Shown here: positions 26,231 through 34,812 of the stretch, piece after piece | How positions within the stretch are numbered: the first letter of the stretch is position 1 | Layout: each line of letters starts with the position of its first letter | Source of the DNA: Burkholderia sp. WAC0059 | Lineage (GTDB): Bacteria > Pseudomonadota > Gammaproteobacteria > Burkholderiales > Burkholderiaceae | NCBI RefSeq assembly: GCF_002870125.1 | Contig: NZ_PNEO01000010.1 | Coordinates: 62,001-126,000, forward strand | Length of the DNA stretch: 64,000 nt | Reading direction: 5' to 3' | Made by a program: the position numbers and the translations under genes | The notes under the pieces: generated by a model | What the model saw: the letters and a program-made list of their open reading frames with translations, nothing else | Database searches by the model: none | What the model was told of the DNA's origin: nothing

Positions 26231-27484
26231 TCAATTCCACGCGTGGCGCGCGGGCTTGACGCCGTTCAGGTAGTAGTTGCCGACGAGGTGATATTTCCAG
26301 CGCACCGGGTCGTGCAGCGTATGCGTGCGCGCGTTGCGCCAGTGGCGGTCGAGATTGTGTTCGGCGAGCGCGGACTGCGTCCCCGCGAGCTCGAACAGCT
26401 TTTCGCCGGCCAGCAGCGCGATTTCGGTGGTCAGCACCTTCGCCTCGCCGACCGCCACCGACGCGCGCGCGACGTCGTCCCCGGTCGGCGCTTCCGGCCG
26501 CGCCGCGATCTCGTCCAGCACGCGCGCCGCGCGTTCGAGCAACGCCTCGGCCGCATGTAGCTGGATGTGCAGGCGGCCGACCTCGCGCAGCACGAGCGGA
26601 TCGTCGGCCGCGCGCTCGACGCCGCTGTCGACCCAGGGCCGCGCGCGTTCGCGCACGAACGTCAGTGTGTCGTCGATCGCCGCGCGCGCGATGCCCGCGT
26701 CGATCGCCGCCTGAATAATCTGCGAGACGGGGCCGTTCAGCGTCGGACGCTCCGACACCTGGTGCGCGGGAAACACGTGCGAGGCCGGCACCCGCACGCC
26801 GGACGCGCTCACGGTGCCGCTCGCGGTCGTGCGCTGGCCGAACCCTGACCAGTCGTCGACGATCTCGAGCCCCGCCGTGCCCTTCGGCACGTAGGCGAGC
26901 CATCCGCGACGCGCCTCGTCGAGACCGAGAATCGGCACGTAGTCCGCGAACAGCGCGCCGGTCGAATAGAACTTCGTGCCGTCGACCACGTAGTCGTCGC
27001 CGTCCTTCGCGATGCGCGTGCGCAGGTCCAGCACGTTGCGCGTGCCCTTCTCCGAGAAGCCGTTGCCGAAGCGCCGGCCCCTCAGCACTTCGTCGAAGAA
27101 GAACTGCTTCTGCGCCTCGGTGCCCGTTAGCGCGATCACGTCGACGAGGCCGAGATGGTTCTGCGGCAACTGCCCGATCGAAGGATCGGCCGCCGCGACG
27201 GTCTCGATCACCTGAGCCAGCGTGACGAACGACACGCCCGCGCCGCCGTATGCCTTCGGCACGGTGATCGCCCAGAGGCCGGACTGCGAAAACGCGTCGA
27301 CTTCCGCATACGGCAGCCGGCGCTCGCGGTCGCGCTGGCCGGCCTCCTTCGCGAGTTCGGCGGCCAGCTCGCGCGCGACGGCGAGCGCCTCGGCGTCGTC
27401 GCGAATCACGCGGGCGGCGGGCCGCTCGGCATCCGCCGCGACGGCTTGCGTGCCGCGCGCGGCAACATCGGGAATCGCTGACAT
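26231..27484 (-). CDS. sfnB: SfnB-family acyl-CoA dehydrogenase-like flavoprotein
   Basis: A 417-residue member of the acyl-CoA dehydrogenase superfamily in the SfnB branch, linked to sulfur acquisition. Visible motifs are WAITVPKAYGGAGVSFVTLA (about 70-89), GFSEKGTRN, DGTKFYSTGALFADYVPI (FAD/substrate region) and near the C-terminus LDRHWRNARTHTLHDPVRWK, the signature of DszC/SfnB-type monooxygenases rather than true dehydrogenases. ATG at 27484 has AGGGAG upstream. It ends 7 bp from the convergent nitrilase stop. Upstream MFS, monooxygenase and ACAD genes share its direction. Confidence 0.85.
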   Translation of the reverse strand: MSAIPDVAARGTQAVAADAERPAARVIRDDAEALAVARELAAELAKEAGQRDRERRLPYAEVDAFSQSGLWAITVPKAYGGAGVSFVTLAQVIETVAAADPSIGQLPQNHLGLVDVIALTGTEAQKQFFFDEVLRGRRFGNGFSEKGTRNVLDLRTRIAKDGDDYVVDGTKFYSTGALFADYVPILGLDEARRGWLAYVPKGTAGLEIVDDWSGFGQRTTASGTVSASGVRVPASHVFPAHQVSERPTLNGPVSQIIQAAIDAGIARAAIDDTLTFVRERARPWVDSGVERAADDPLVLREVGRLHIQLHAAEALLERAARVLDEIAARPEAPTGDDVARASVAVGEAKVLTTEIALLAGEKLFELAGTQSALAEHNLDRHWRNARTHTLHDPVRWKYHLVGNYYLNGVKPARHAWN

Positions 27485-27584
27485 CGGTCACTCCCTGAAC
27501 ATCCGGTTGCCCGGCACCCTTCGTTCAATCCGTGCGTCCGCGGCGGTCGTTCGGGCAAATGCGAACGGCGCCGCGCCGCAGCGC

Positions 27585-29018
27585 TCAGGCCGCGGCCTCC
27601 TCGTCGTCGATGTCGTGCGCGGTCGGCTCGTGACGGATCAAGAACAGGAACACGATCGGCGTGACCGCCGCCACCGCGACGATCCAGAACATGTCGGTGC
27701 CGAAGCGCGCCTGCAGGATCGGCAGCACGAACAGCGCGAGCGCGCTGCCGATGCCGGTCAGCGAGCGGCCGAAACCGACGCCGGTGCCGCGAATCGAGGT
27801 CGGATACGACAGCGCCGGGTAGATCATCATCTGCGCGCCGGGGCCGAAGCCTTCGGCGAACAGCCAGGCCCCGAGCATCAGCAGCGCGAAGCCGATGCCG
27901 AGCGCCGCCTGCGGATGGCCGACCAGCGCGAGCGCGACGAGCGACACGAACTGCAGCGCGAAGCCCGCGATCGCGACGTGCCGCGACGGATAGCGGTACG
28001 CGAGGCGCATGCCGAGCAATCCGCCCGTCAACGCGAACAGCAGGTTCAGCGCGAGCGACGCGGCGATCGTCTCGAACACGCCGGCGCCGAGGAACTGCGA
28101 CAGGATCGACGGCAGGAAGAACGCGATCGCGGTGTATTCGAACGGAATGCACAGGTTCATCACGCTCGCGACGATCGTGCGTTCGAGGTACGGCCGCTGG
28201 AACAGCACGCGCAGGCTGACCGGCGGCTGCTTCGACGCGGGCTCGCCGGCATCGGGCGCCTCGTGCGCGTGAATGCCGTACGACTCGCGCAGGATGCGCA
28301 CCGCGTTTTTCAGGTCGCCCTGGTTCGCCGCCCACAGCGGCGACTCGTTCATGAAGCGGTTGCGCACGAGAATGATCACGAGCGCCGGCACCGCGCCGAA
28401 GATCAGCGAGGCGCGCCAGAGCCAGCCCGCGTGCGCGGGCGGCAGCAGGAAGTACAGCGCGAACACGATCAGGAAGCAGACCGACGACGCCGCGTACCAC
28501 ATCGGACACCACGCGGCGAGCCGCGACGCCTTGTTGCCGCGCCCGCTGAACTTCGAGAACTCGGCGAGAAACGCCATCGCGACCGGCAGGTCGATGCCGA
28601 CGCCGAGCCCCATCACGAAGCGCGCGCCGATCAGCACCCACACGTTCGGCGCGAGCCCGGCCGCGATCGCCGCGACGACGAAGAACAGCATGTCGGCCAT
28701 GAACACCTGGTAGCGGCCGATCCGGTCGGTCAGCCAGCCGCCGGACACGCTGCCCAGAATCGTGCCGATCACGATCGCGGAACTGACGAGACCGGTCAGC
28801 GAGGGCGTCAGGCCGAATTCGCGCGTCACGTCCTGGATGCCGTACGAGAGCGTCGTCAGATCGTACGCGTCGAGAAACACGCCGCCGAGCGCGAGCAGCA
28901 CGATCACGCGCGCATGGCTGGCCGCGGAGCCGCCCGCGTTGATCAGCCGCGAGACGTCGCTCGCGGAACGGATCGGCGTGGAAACCGGCAACGGGGTATC
29001 GAATTCGACAGTGCTCAA
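27585..29018 (-). CDS. MFS transporter (aromatic-acid/sugar-porter-like) in the SfnB cluster
   Basis: A 477-residue, 12-helix carrier. TM1 holds LGGVFLDAYDLTTLSYGIQD, the acidic D-x-x-D motif of AAHS and related porters, and loop 2-3 reads GGWLTDRIGRYQVF. The start is TTG at 29018, supported by GGAGGTGAG 5-6 bases upstream. A good promoter lies at 29060-29088. Placed between two monooxygenase-type genes, it probably imports the organosulfur or aromatic compound they process; the substrate cannot be told from sequence. Confidence 0.85.
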   Translation of the reverse strand: MSTVEFDTPLPVSTPIRSASDVSRLINAGGSAASHARVIVLLALGGVFLDAYDLTTLSYGIQDVTREFGLTPSLTGLVSSAIVIGTILGSVSGGWLTDRIGRYQVFMADMLFFVVAAIAAGLAPNVWVLIGARFVMGLGVGIDLPVAMAFLAEFSKFSGRGNKASRLAAWCPMWYAASSVCFLIVFALYFLLPPAHAGWLWRASLIFGAVPALVIILVRNRFMNESPLWAANQGDLKNAVRILRESYGIHAHEAPDAGEPASKQPPVSLRVLFQRPYLERTIVASVMNLCIPFEYTAIAFFLPSILSQFLGAGVFETIAASLALNLLFALTGGLLGMRLAYRYPSRHVAIAGFALQFVSLVALALVGHPQAALGIGFALLMLGAWLFAEGFGPGAQMMIYPALSYPTSIRGTGVGFGRSLTGIGSALALFVLPILQARFGTDMFWIVAVAAVTPIVFLFLIRHEPTAHDIDDEEAAA

Positions 29019-29059
29019 CGCTCACCTCCAGAGTTCGGATTGCTACGGGACGTCAAGCA

Positions 29060-29088
29060 GTTATACGAAGCGGGGAGACTTCCGGCAA
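29060..29088 (-). promoter_or_regulatory. Sigma-70 promoter for the MFS-sfnB pair
   Basis: Minus-strand TTGCCG (29083-29088), a 17-bp spacer and TATAAC (29060-29065) match the housekeeping consensus at 4/6 and 5/6 with ideal spacing, about 40 bp upstream of the MFS start. It gives the pair its own promoter inside the four-gene run. Confidence 0.6.
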
Positions 29089-29209
29089 CGAACGAGTTGT
29101 GCTTTCGATATGAACCGCGCGCACCGCTTCGCGAGGCGGCCGCGCCAACGCCGAAAGGCACGCTGCACCGGCGCGTGCCGATTCGAAGCCGCTGCGTGCG
29201 CGGGACGGA

Positions 29210-30649
29210 TCAGCCCCGGGAGACGGCTTGCCTGGCAACGTCGGCCGCTGCCGTCGCGTCGGCCTGCCGCGAAGCGTCCCGTTTCACGCGTTCGATGTCG
29301 CGATACCGCGCGGCCGGATGATCGTCGGGCAGCGTCGCGCCGGCGCCGAACAGCTTCTCGCGCAGCGTGCCCGCGCGATAGGCCGTCGGATAGACGCCGC
29401 GGCGCTGCAATTCCGGCACCAGGTGATGCACGACGTCCTCGAACGTCTCGTGCGCGACGGCATAGGCGAGATTGAAGCCGTCCACGCCGGTCGCCTCGGC
29501 CCACTGCTGGAGAATGTCGGCCACCGTCGCCGCCGAGCCGACGAACACCGGCCCCATGCCGCCGATGCCGCCCCACGCGGCCAGCTCCCCGATGCTCCAC
29601 GACCGGTCGCCGCCCGCAAGATGCTCGACCGCCGAGACGATCGCGTTCGTCTCCACCCGCCTGACGAGATCGGTCGGCGCGTACTGGCCGAAGTCGATGC
29701 CGGTCCAGCCGGACATGAACGCGAGCGCGCCGTCGTACGACGCGTAGCGCCGGTACTCGTCGAATTTCGCCTGGGCCTTCGAGTCGGTTTCGTCGACGAT
29801 CACCGTCACGAGGTTGTAGATCAGCAGCCCGTGCGGATCGCGGCCGGCCTCGGCCGCCTGCCGCCGCACGTCGGCGACGTACTGCCCGAGCACCGCCTGG
29901 GTCGGCGCCGAGACGAACACGCATTCGGCATGCTGCGCGGCGAAGGCCTTGCCCGGCCCCGACGCGCCCGCCTGGTAGAGCACGGGCGTGCGCTGCGGCG
30001 ACGGCTCGCACAGGTGATAGCCCGGCACGTCGAAAAAGCGCCCGCGATGCCCGATCTCGTGCACTTTCTCCGGATGCGTGAACACGCGCCGGTCGCGGTC
30101 GCGCACGACCGCGCCGTCTTCCCAACTGCCCTCGAACAGCTTGTAGAGCACCTCGACGTATTCGGCCGCCACCTCGTAGCGGTTGCCGTGGTCGCGCAGG
30201 CCGCCCTGCCCGATATTCCTCGCGCCGCTCTCGAGGTACGACGTGACGATGTTCCAGCCGACGCGGCCCTTCGTGTGATGGTCGGCGGTCGAAAGCCGGC
30301 GCGCGAACGTGTACGGATGCTCGAACGACGTCGACGCGGTAATGCCGATGCCGAGATGCGTGGTCGCCATCGCGATCGGCGCGGCGAGCTGCAGCGGGTC
30401 GTTCACCGGAATCTGCGCGGCCTGGTGCAGCGCGTGGTAGTTGCTGCCCTTGTAGACGTCGTAATAACCGATCACGTCGGCGATGAAGATACCGTCGAAA
30501 ATGCCCTTTTCCAGCAGCTTCGCGAGATCGGTCCAGTATTCGAGGTCCTTGTACTGCCAAGAGCGGTCGCGCGGATGCGCCCACAGGCCGGGCGACTGGT
30601 GCCCGACGCAGTTCATCTCGAACGCGTTGAAGCGGATCGGCCGGCTCAT
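29210..30649 (-). CDS. FMN-dependent monooxygenase, NtaA/SnaA/DszA type
   Basis: A 479-residue bacterial-luciferase-like (LLM) monooxygenase using reduced FMN from a separate reductase. Family motifs include FNAFEMNCVGHQSPGLW, then HLGIGITASTSFEHPYTFAR and RVGWNIVTSYLESGARN (about 135-152), and the late WTGIDFGQYAPTD. NtaA/DszA-type enzymes cleave C-N or C-S bonds in chelators or organosulfur compounds. Its start overlaps the preceding ACAD gene's stop by 4 bp (ATGA), so the two are translationally coupled. A reductase gene is not adjacent. Confidence 0.9.
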   Translation of the reverse strand: MSRPIRFNAFEMNCVGHQSPGLWAHPRDRSWQYKDLEYWTDLAKLLEKGIFDGIFIADVIGYYDVYKGSNYHALHQAAQIPVNDPLQLAAPIAMATTHLGIGITASTSFEHPYTFARRLSTADHHTKGRVGWNIVTSYLESGARNIGQGGLRDHGNRYEVAAEYVEVLYKLFEGSWEDGAVVRDRDRRVFTHPEKVHEIGHRGRFFDVPGYHLCEPSPQRTPVLYQAGASGPGKAFAAQHAECVFVSAPTQAVLGQYVADVRRQAAEAGRDPHGLLIYNLVTVIVDETDSKAQAKFDEYRRYASYDGALAFMSGWTGIDFGQYAPTDLVRRVETNAIVSAVEHLAGGDRSWSIGELAAWGGIGGMGPVFVGSAATVADILQQWAEATGVDGFNLAYAVAHETFEDVVHHLVPELQRRGVYPTAYRAGTLREKLFGAGATLPDDHPAARYRDIERVKRDASRQADATAAADVARQAVSRG

Positions 30650-31908
30650 CGGCGCGCTCCCGTCCCGCTCGCGGGCCCGTTGCCGATCTGCCAGACGTAC
30701 GGCGGCTCGGTGCCGTTGATCGTCCAGTCGCCGACGATGCGCGCCTTGTAGACGAGCGGATTGTGCGACGACACGGTGCGCGCGTTGCGCCAGTGGCGGT
30801 CGAGCGCCTGGGTCGCGCTCGTCGCCGAGGCGCCGAGCGCATCGAACAGATGCGTCGTCGCGCGCAGCGCAAGGTCCGAGACGACGAGCTGGCTCTGCGC
30901 CGACTCGATCTCCGCGTCGACGTTCGCCGCCCGCTCCGCGTCCGCGTCGTTGCCGAAGCGCGCCTCGTATGCGCGCTGCAGCGGCTCGGCGGCACGCAGC
31001 GCGATCGCCTCGGCGGCGTACGCCCACGACGCGAGTTCGCCGACGACCTGCTGGATCTGCGCGTCTTCGCTCGCGCGCGGCGCGTTGCCGTGGCTGTAGA
31101 TGCGCGTGCGCGCGCGGACCCGCTCGGCCGCGTCGCGCTTCACCGCCTGGGCGATGCCCGCCAGCGTCGCGACGTGAAAGAGCTGATAGAACGCCGTCTG
31201 ATAGCGAAAGCGCTGGGCGAAGTCGATCACGTTCCGCGTCTCGACGACCGCGCGCTCGAAGCGGGTCGTCCCGCTCGCCGTGCCGACCTGGCCGAAGCCG
31301 TCCCAGTCGTCGTCGAGCCGCACGCCCGGCTGATGCCGGTCGACCACGGCGATCACGTCGCCGCCGTCGTCCGCGCGGCGCGCCAACACGTCGAGCCAGT
31401 CCGCGAACAGACTGCCCGTGCTGTAGTACTTCTCGCCGTCGAGCGCCCAGCCGTCGCCGTGCCTCGACAGCCGCGTGCGCACGTCGCCGATCGCGACGTT
31501 GCCGACCTCGGTCCAGGCGCCGCCGACTAGCTGGCCGCTGACGAAGCGGTCGAACCACACGCGCTGCCCCGCGTCGGCCGGCGCGTTGAGCCGGTCCTCG
31601 ACGAACGCGAAATGCGAGCGCAGCGCCTGCGGCAGGTTCGAATCGGCGGCGGCCAACCCGACGATCAACCGGAATAACTGCGGGATCGACGCGCCGAAAC
31701 CGCCCTGCGAAACCGGCACGCGCAGCGCGCCGAAGCCGGCCGCCTTCAGCCAGCCGATCGCTTCGCGCGGCAGCGCGCGGGTGCGGTCGCGCTCGGCGGC
31801 GCCGACGGCGATCCGCTCGAATAACGGCCGGAAACGGGCGGCGAGTGTCGCATCGTCGGCGCCCGTCGAAAGTGCTGTCCCTTCGGGATCGTTCGGCAAC
31901 GGAGTCAT
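30646..31908 (-). CDS. Acyl-CoA dehydrogenase-like / DszC-SfnB type flavin monooxygenase
   Basis: A 420-residue ACAD-fold protein. N-terminal helices (about 20-120) contain AADSNLPQALRSHFAFVED. The mid-domain has LDGEKYYSTGSLFADWLDVL and DWDGFGQVGTASGTTRFERA, and the C-terminal LDRHWRNARTVSSHNPLVYK is the signature shared with DszC and SfnB. Such proteins use FMNH2 and oxygen to attack S or N compounds. ATG at 31908 is chosen because the homologous region begins there; ATG at 31935 is a possible alternative. It is coupled to the LLM gene and heads this operon. Confidence 0.84.
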   Translation of the reverse strand: MTPLPNDPEGTALSTGADDATLAARFRPLFERIAVGAAERDRTRALPREAIGWLKAAGFGALRVPVSQGGFGASIPQLFRLIVGLAAADSNLPQALRSHFAFVEDRLNAPADAGQRVWFDRFVSGQLVGGAWTEVGNVAIGDVRTRLSRHGDGWALDGEKYYSTGSLFADWLDVLARRADDGGDVIAVVDRHQPGVRLDDDWDGFGQVGTASGTTRFERAVVETRNVIDFAQRFRYQTAFYQLFHVATLAGIAQAVKRDAAERVRARTRIYSHGNAPRASEDAQIQQVVGELASWAYAAEAIALRAAEPLQRAYEARFGNDADAERAANVDAEIESAQSQLVVSDLALRATTHLFDALGASATSATQALDRHWRNARTVSSHNPLVYKARIVGDWTINGTEPPYVWQIGNGPASGTGARR

Positions 31909-32278
31909 CGGCAGGTCCGTAACGAGGGCCCGCATCGGGTGTCTGCGCGGCATGCGGGCCGGATGAGCGTCGCGGCGGCGCTGATGGTCCGCCGCGTCGA
32001 ACCTATTAGACAAGCTCCGGCCCGCAACGCCTACCACTGAATCGTTAGTAGCTAATGAGCTTTTGTTGATTCGGCGGCGCGCGTGAAGACGTCGCCAACG
32101 ATGCAGCCGTTTCGATGCGGCTGCGTCGGGCTGCGCGCCGCGATGCACACCTGGCGGCCGAGGACGCGGGCGATGCGTTTCGGTTTCGGGAGACGCCCGG
32201 AAGGAGCGCTATCGCGCAACGACAAGCACAAGCGCGCTTTCGGACCGCGGGAAAAGAATGCCCGACCCCATCCGGCAT
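31909..32278. other. 370-bp gap upstream of the ACAD-LLM operon
   Basis: No gene is supported. It must hold the promoter of the ACAD-LLM unit on the minus strand. An AT-rich patch at 32036-32075 includes TTAGTAGCTAA (4-bp arms), and TAATAG words occur near 32000, but no well-spaced -35/-10 pair is clear. No terminator for the upstream esterase gene is evident. Confidence 0.45.
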
Positions 32279-33994
32279 TCAGCCGCGCACAGCGCTGTTG
32301 CGGTCGATGCTGTATTCGTACGGCGGCAGACCGTCGAGCGAGCGCCGCGCAACCCCGCCCGGGTCCAGCTCGATACGGCTCTCGACGTCGAGCCTCATCG
32401 TCGCCCGGTTCGTCGCGTCGTACTTCGGCCAAGACGGCAACGCCGGCGTGTTCGGATCGCCGGTGCGCGCGAACGCGGTCCAGGCGCCCATCACGTCGCG
32501 CGACAGCCGCTCGAGATGCGGGCCGCGACCCACGAGGCCCGACGCGGCGTCGATCGTGCCGAACACGAACGGCACCTCGATCGTATGTGGCGAGCGCAGC
32601 ACGCCGTCCATGACCGGCGTGTGCCAGTCGAACACGTAGTCGTATACCGGCGCCTGCGCCGACTGCAGCGCGGCGATGCGCGTCGTGTTGCGGCGAAACA
32701 CGTAGTCCGTGCTGACCGCCGCCAGCACGTCGCTGGCCGACGCCGATGCGTTCGCACCACGATACGCGTCGACGACTCGCGCAACGCCCGGGTCGTCGAG
32801 ACTCAGCAACCGCCCCAGCCGGCGCCTGACGGTCGGCCAGTCGAGCGCGAAGTTGCGCGGATCGGCGGCCAGGTAGAGCGTCATCTCGGTCGCCGCGTTG
32901 CCGACGAGGAGCGGCACCGAAGCGGACTGCGGCGGCGCGTCGGGGTCGAACGGATGGCGCGTGAAGCTGCGGCCGTCGAGCACCGGCCGGAACGGATCGC
33001 TAACCGAACGCATCGCGGCGAGCAGCGTCGCGACCGGCAGCGCCTGCAACGCGGCGCCGTCCGGCCGCGCGAGGCCCAGTTTCGCGCACAGCGCATGCGT
33101 CTGCCTCGCTGCCTCGTCCGGCGTGTCGACGTGCAGCCCGCCCGAGCAGCTTTCGACGACGGCCTTGTGAAAGAGCCCACGCGCCGCAGGCATGTCCATT
33201 AGCGCCGCGACCTTCGCCGCGCCGCCGGACTGCCCGAAGATCGTCACGTTGCCGGGATCGCCGCCGAACGCGGCAATGTTCTGCCGGACCCAGTTCAGCG
33301 CCGCGACGAGATCGAGCATGCCGGCATTGCCCGCGTCGGCGAAACGCGCGTCCGCCTCGCCGAGAGACAGATAGCCGAACAGGTTCAGCCGATGGTTGAC
33401 GGTGACGACGACCACGTCGCCGCGCTGCGCGAGACGCGTGCCGTCGAAGCCCGGCGCGGTGCCGGCACAGCCCCACCAGCCGCCGCCGTGTAGCCAGACC
33501 ATCACTGGCCGCTTCGCCTGCGCGCGAGCGGATGACGGCGCGAACACGTTCAGATGCAGGCAGTCCTCGTCGATCGGCTCGATCGAGGCATACCATGCAT
33601 CGAGCGCGCCGAGCCGGTCCACCTGCTGCGGCGCGGACGGGCCGAACGCCCGCGCGTCGCGCACGCCGGACCACGGCGATAGCGGTTGCGGCGGCAGGAA
33701 CCGGTTCGCGCCGGCGGTGCTGGCTGCGTAATGGATGCCCTTGAAAACGTCGACGCCCGCCGCATGCAGACCGCGCACGCGGCCCACCGCCGTCTCGATC
33801 ACCGGCGCGGCCGCGCTTGCCGCGCGCGCGGCGGACGTGAAGAGCGCGGGCGCGAAACCGCCGCCGGCCGCAAGCGCAAGCCCCTTCAGAAGCGCGCGCC
33901 GCGCCGGGCTGGACGGCGCGACGGCGGCAACGGTTGCGACGGCTGCGGTATCGCCCAGCGCGGCCGGTCGGGCGTCGTTTTTCTTGTCTGCCAT
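32279..33994 (-). CDS. Tat-exported type B carboxylesterase
   Basis: A 571-residue alpha/beta hydrolase of the carboxylesterase/lipase B family. A twin-arginine signal (Arg32-Arg33 in ARRALLKGLALAAGG, cleavage probably near ARAAS) predicts folded export to the periplasm. The oxyanion region MVWLHGGGWWGC (about 165-176) and nucleophile elbow FGQSGGAAK (Ser256) are clear; the family norm is GESAGG, so the elbow is a variant. A catalytic His is expected around SPHTIEVPF. ATG at 33994 is chosen; an in-frame ATG 11 codons upstream is possible. It lies downstream of two MmgE/PrpD genes and an MFS gene and probably frees an organic acid from an ester. Confidence 0.85.
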   Translation of the reverse strand: MADKKNDARPAALGDTAAVATVAAVAPSSPARRALLKGLALAAGGGFAPALFTSAARAASAAAPVIETAVGRVRGLHAAGVDVFKGIHYAASTAGANRFLPPQPLSPWSGVRDARAFGPSAPQQVDRLGALDAWYASIEPIDEDCLHLNVFAPSSARAQAKRPVMVWLHGGGWWGCAGTAPGFDGTRLAQRGDVVVVTVNHRLNLFGYLSLGEADARFADAGNAGMLDLVAALNWVRQNIAAFGGDPGNVTIFGQSGGAAKVAALMDMPAARGLFHKAVVESCSGGLHVDTPDEAARQTHALCAKLGLARPDGAALQALPVATLLAAMRSVSDPFRPVLDGRSFTRHPFDPDAPPQSASVPLLVGNAATEMTLYLAADPRNFALDWPTVRRRLGRLLSLDDPGVARVVDAYRGANASASASDVLAAVSTDYVFRRNTTRIAALQSAQAPVYDYVFDWHTPVMDGVLRSPHTIEVPFVFGTIDAASGLVGRGPHLERLSRDVMGAWTAFARTGDPNTPALPSWPKYDATNRATMRLDVESRIELDPGGVARRSLDGLPPYEYSIDRNSAVRG

Positions 33995-34074
33995 CGTCTG
34001 CTCGTCTCCTGTTTCATTGTTCTGCATTCCGGATGAATATGGCATGCCTCGATGCCGCCGCATCGTCCTGCCCT

Positions 34075-34812
34075 TCAGTTGGCGCCGATCCCTTCGCACC
34101 CGAGCGCGCCAACGAGCGCCGATTCGTCGAAGCGGTAGGCCATCAGCGCCGCCAGTCCGCGCCGCCCGTCGATCGACGCCGGCGCGCTGGTGAAGCCGTG
34201 CTTCGCGAGCAGCGCGGCCTCGACGGCGTCGGCGGCCGCCTTGCCGGTTTCGAGCGCCGCGATCGGGCTGCCGGCGTTATGCGCCAGGCCCGCCGCCTGG
34301 GTCGCGACGATGCCGAGCGCGTGGCGCGCGCGCGTCGCGTCGAGCCGCAGCAGGCGCGCGAGCGCCAGCACCGCGCCGAGGCCACCGAGCGCGGAGGCGA
34401 CGTTCCAGCGCGCGCGGAACGCGTCGTCCTCGACGGCGGCCGCGACGCGCGCGGCCGCCTCGATGCCGATCGCCGCGGCCGCGGCGAGGTCGTCGTCGGC
34501 CGTGCCGTGCGCTTTGCCGTTCACCTCGCCGTACGCGAGCACGACGGCCAGCACCGGGACGGCGCGCGACGCCGGCGCGCGCGACGCAAGCCGTACGCCG
34601 AGACGCCAGGCGCGCGCGCGCAGATCGGAGCCGAGCGCGGCGAGCGCGCGCGCCGGCTGCGCGGAATCGTCGGCGGTACGCACCTGCTCGCGTGCCGCGG
34701 CAAGCGCGCGACACGCGACCTCGACGGCGGCCGGGTCCAGCCCGTCGCGCGGCGCGGCGGCAAAAGCGACGAGCGCGTCGGAGACGGCAGATTGGGCGGT
34801 GGCGTTATGCAT
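34075..34812 (-). CDS. Short MmgE/PrpD-related protein (N-terminal domain only)
   Basis: A 245-residue Ala-rich protein. It resembles the helical domain of MmgE/PrpD enzymes: the stretch HALGIVATQAAGLAHNAGSP followed by GKAAADAVEAALLAKHGFTS aligns with the AFGTMTKPYHPGKAAANGIA region of the next gene. It lacks the C-terminal lid domain and is about half the usual ~450 residues. It overlaps the full-length paralogue by 8 bp, so the two may form a heteromer, or it may be a decaying duplicate. No catalytic role can be assigned. Confidence 0.7.
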   Translation of the reverse strand: MHNATAQSAVSDALVAFAAAPRDGLDPAAVEVACRALAAAREQVRTADDSAQPARALAALGSDLRARAWRLGVRLASRAPASRAVPVLAVVLAYGEVNGKAHGTADDDLAAAAAIGIEAAARVAAAVEDDAFRARWNVASALGGLGAVLALARLLRLDATRARHALGIVATQAAGLAHNAGSPIAALETGKAAADAVEAALLAKHGFTSAPASIDGRRGLAALMAYRFDESALVGALGCEGIGAN

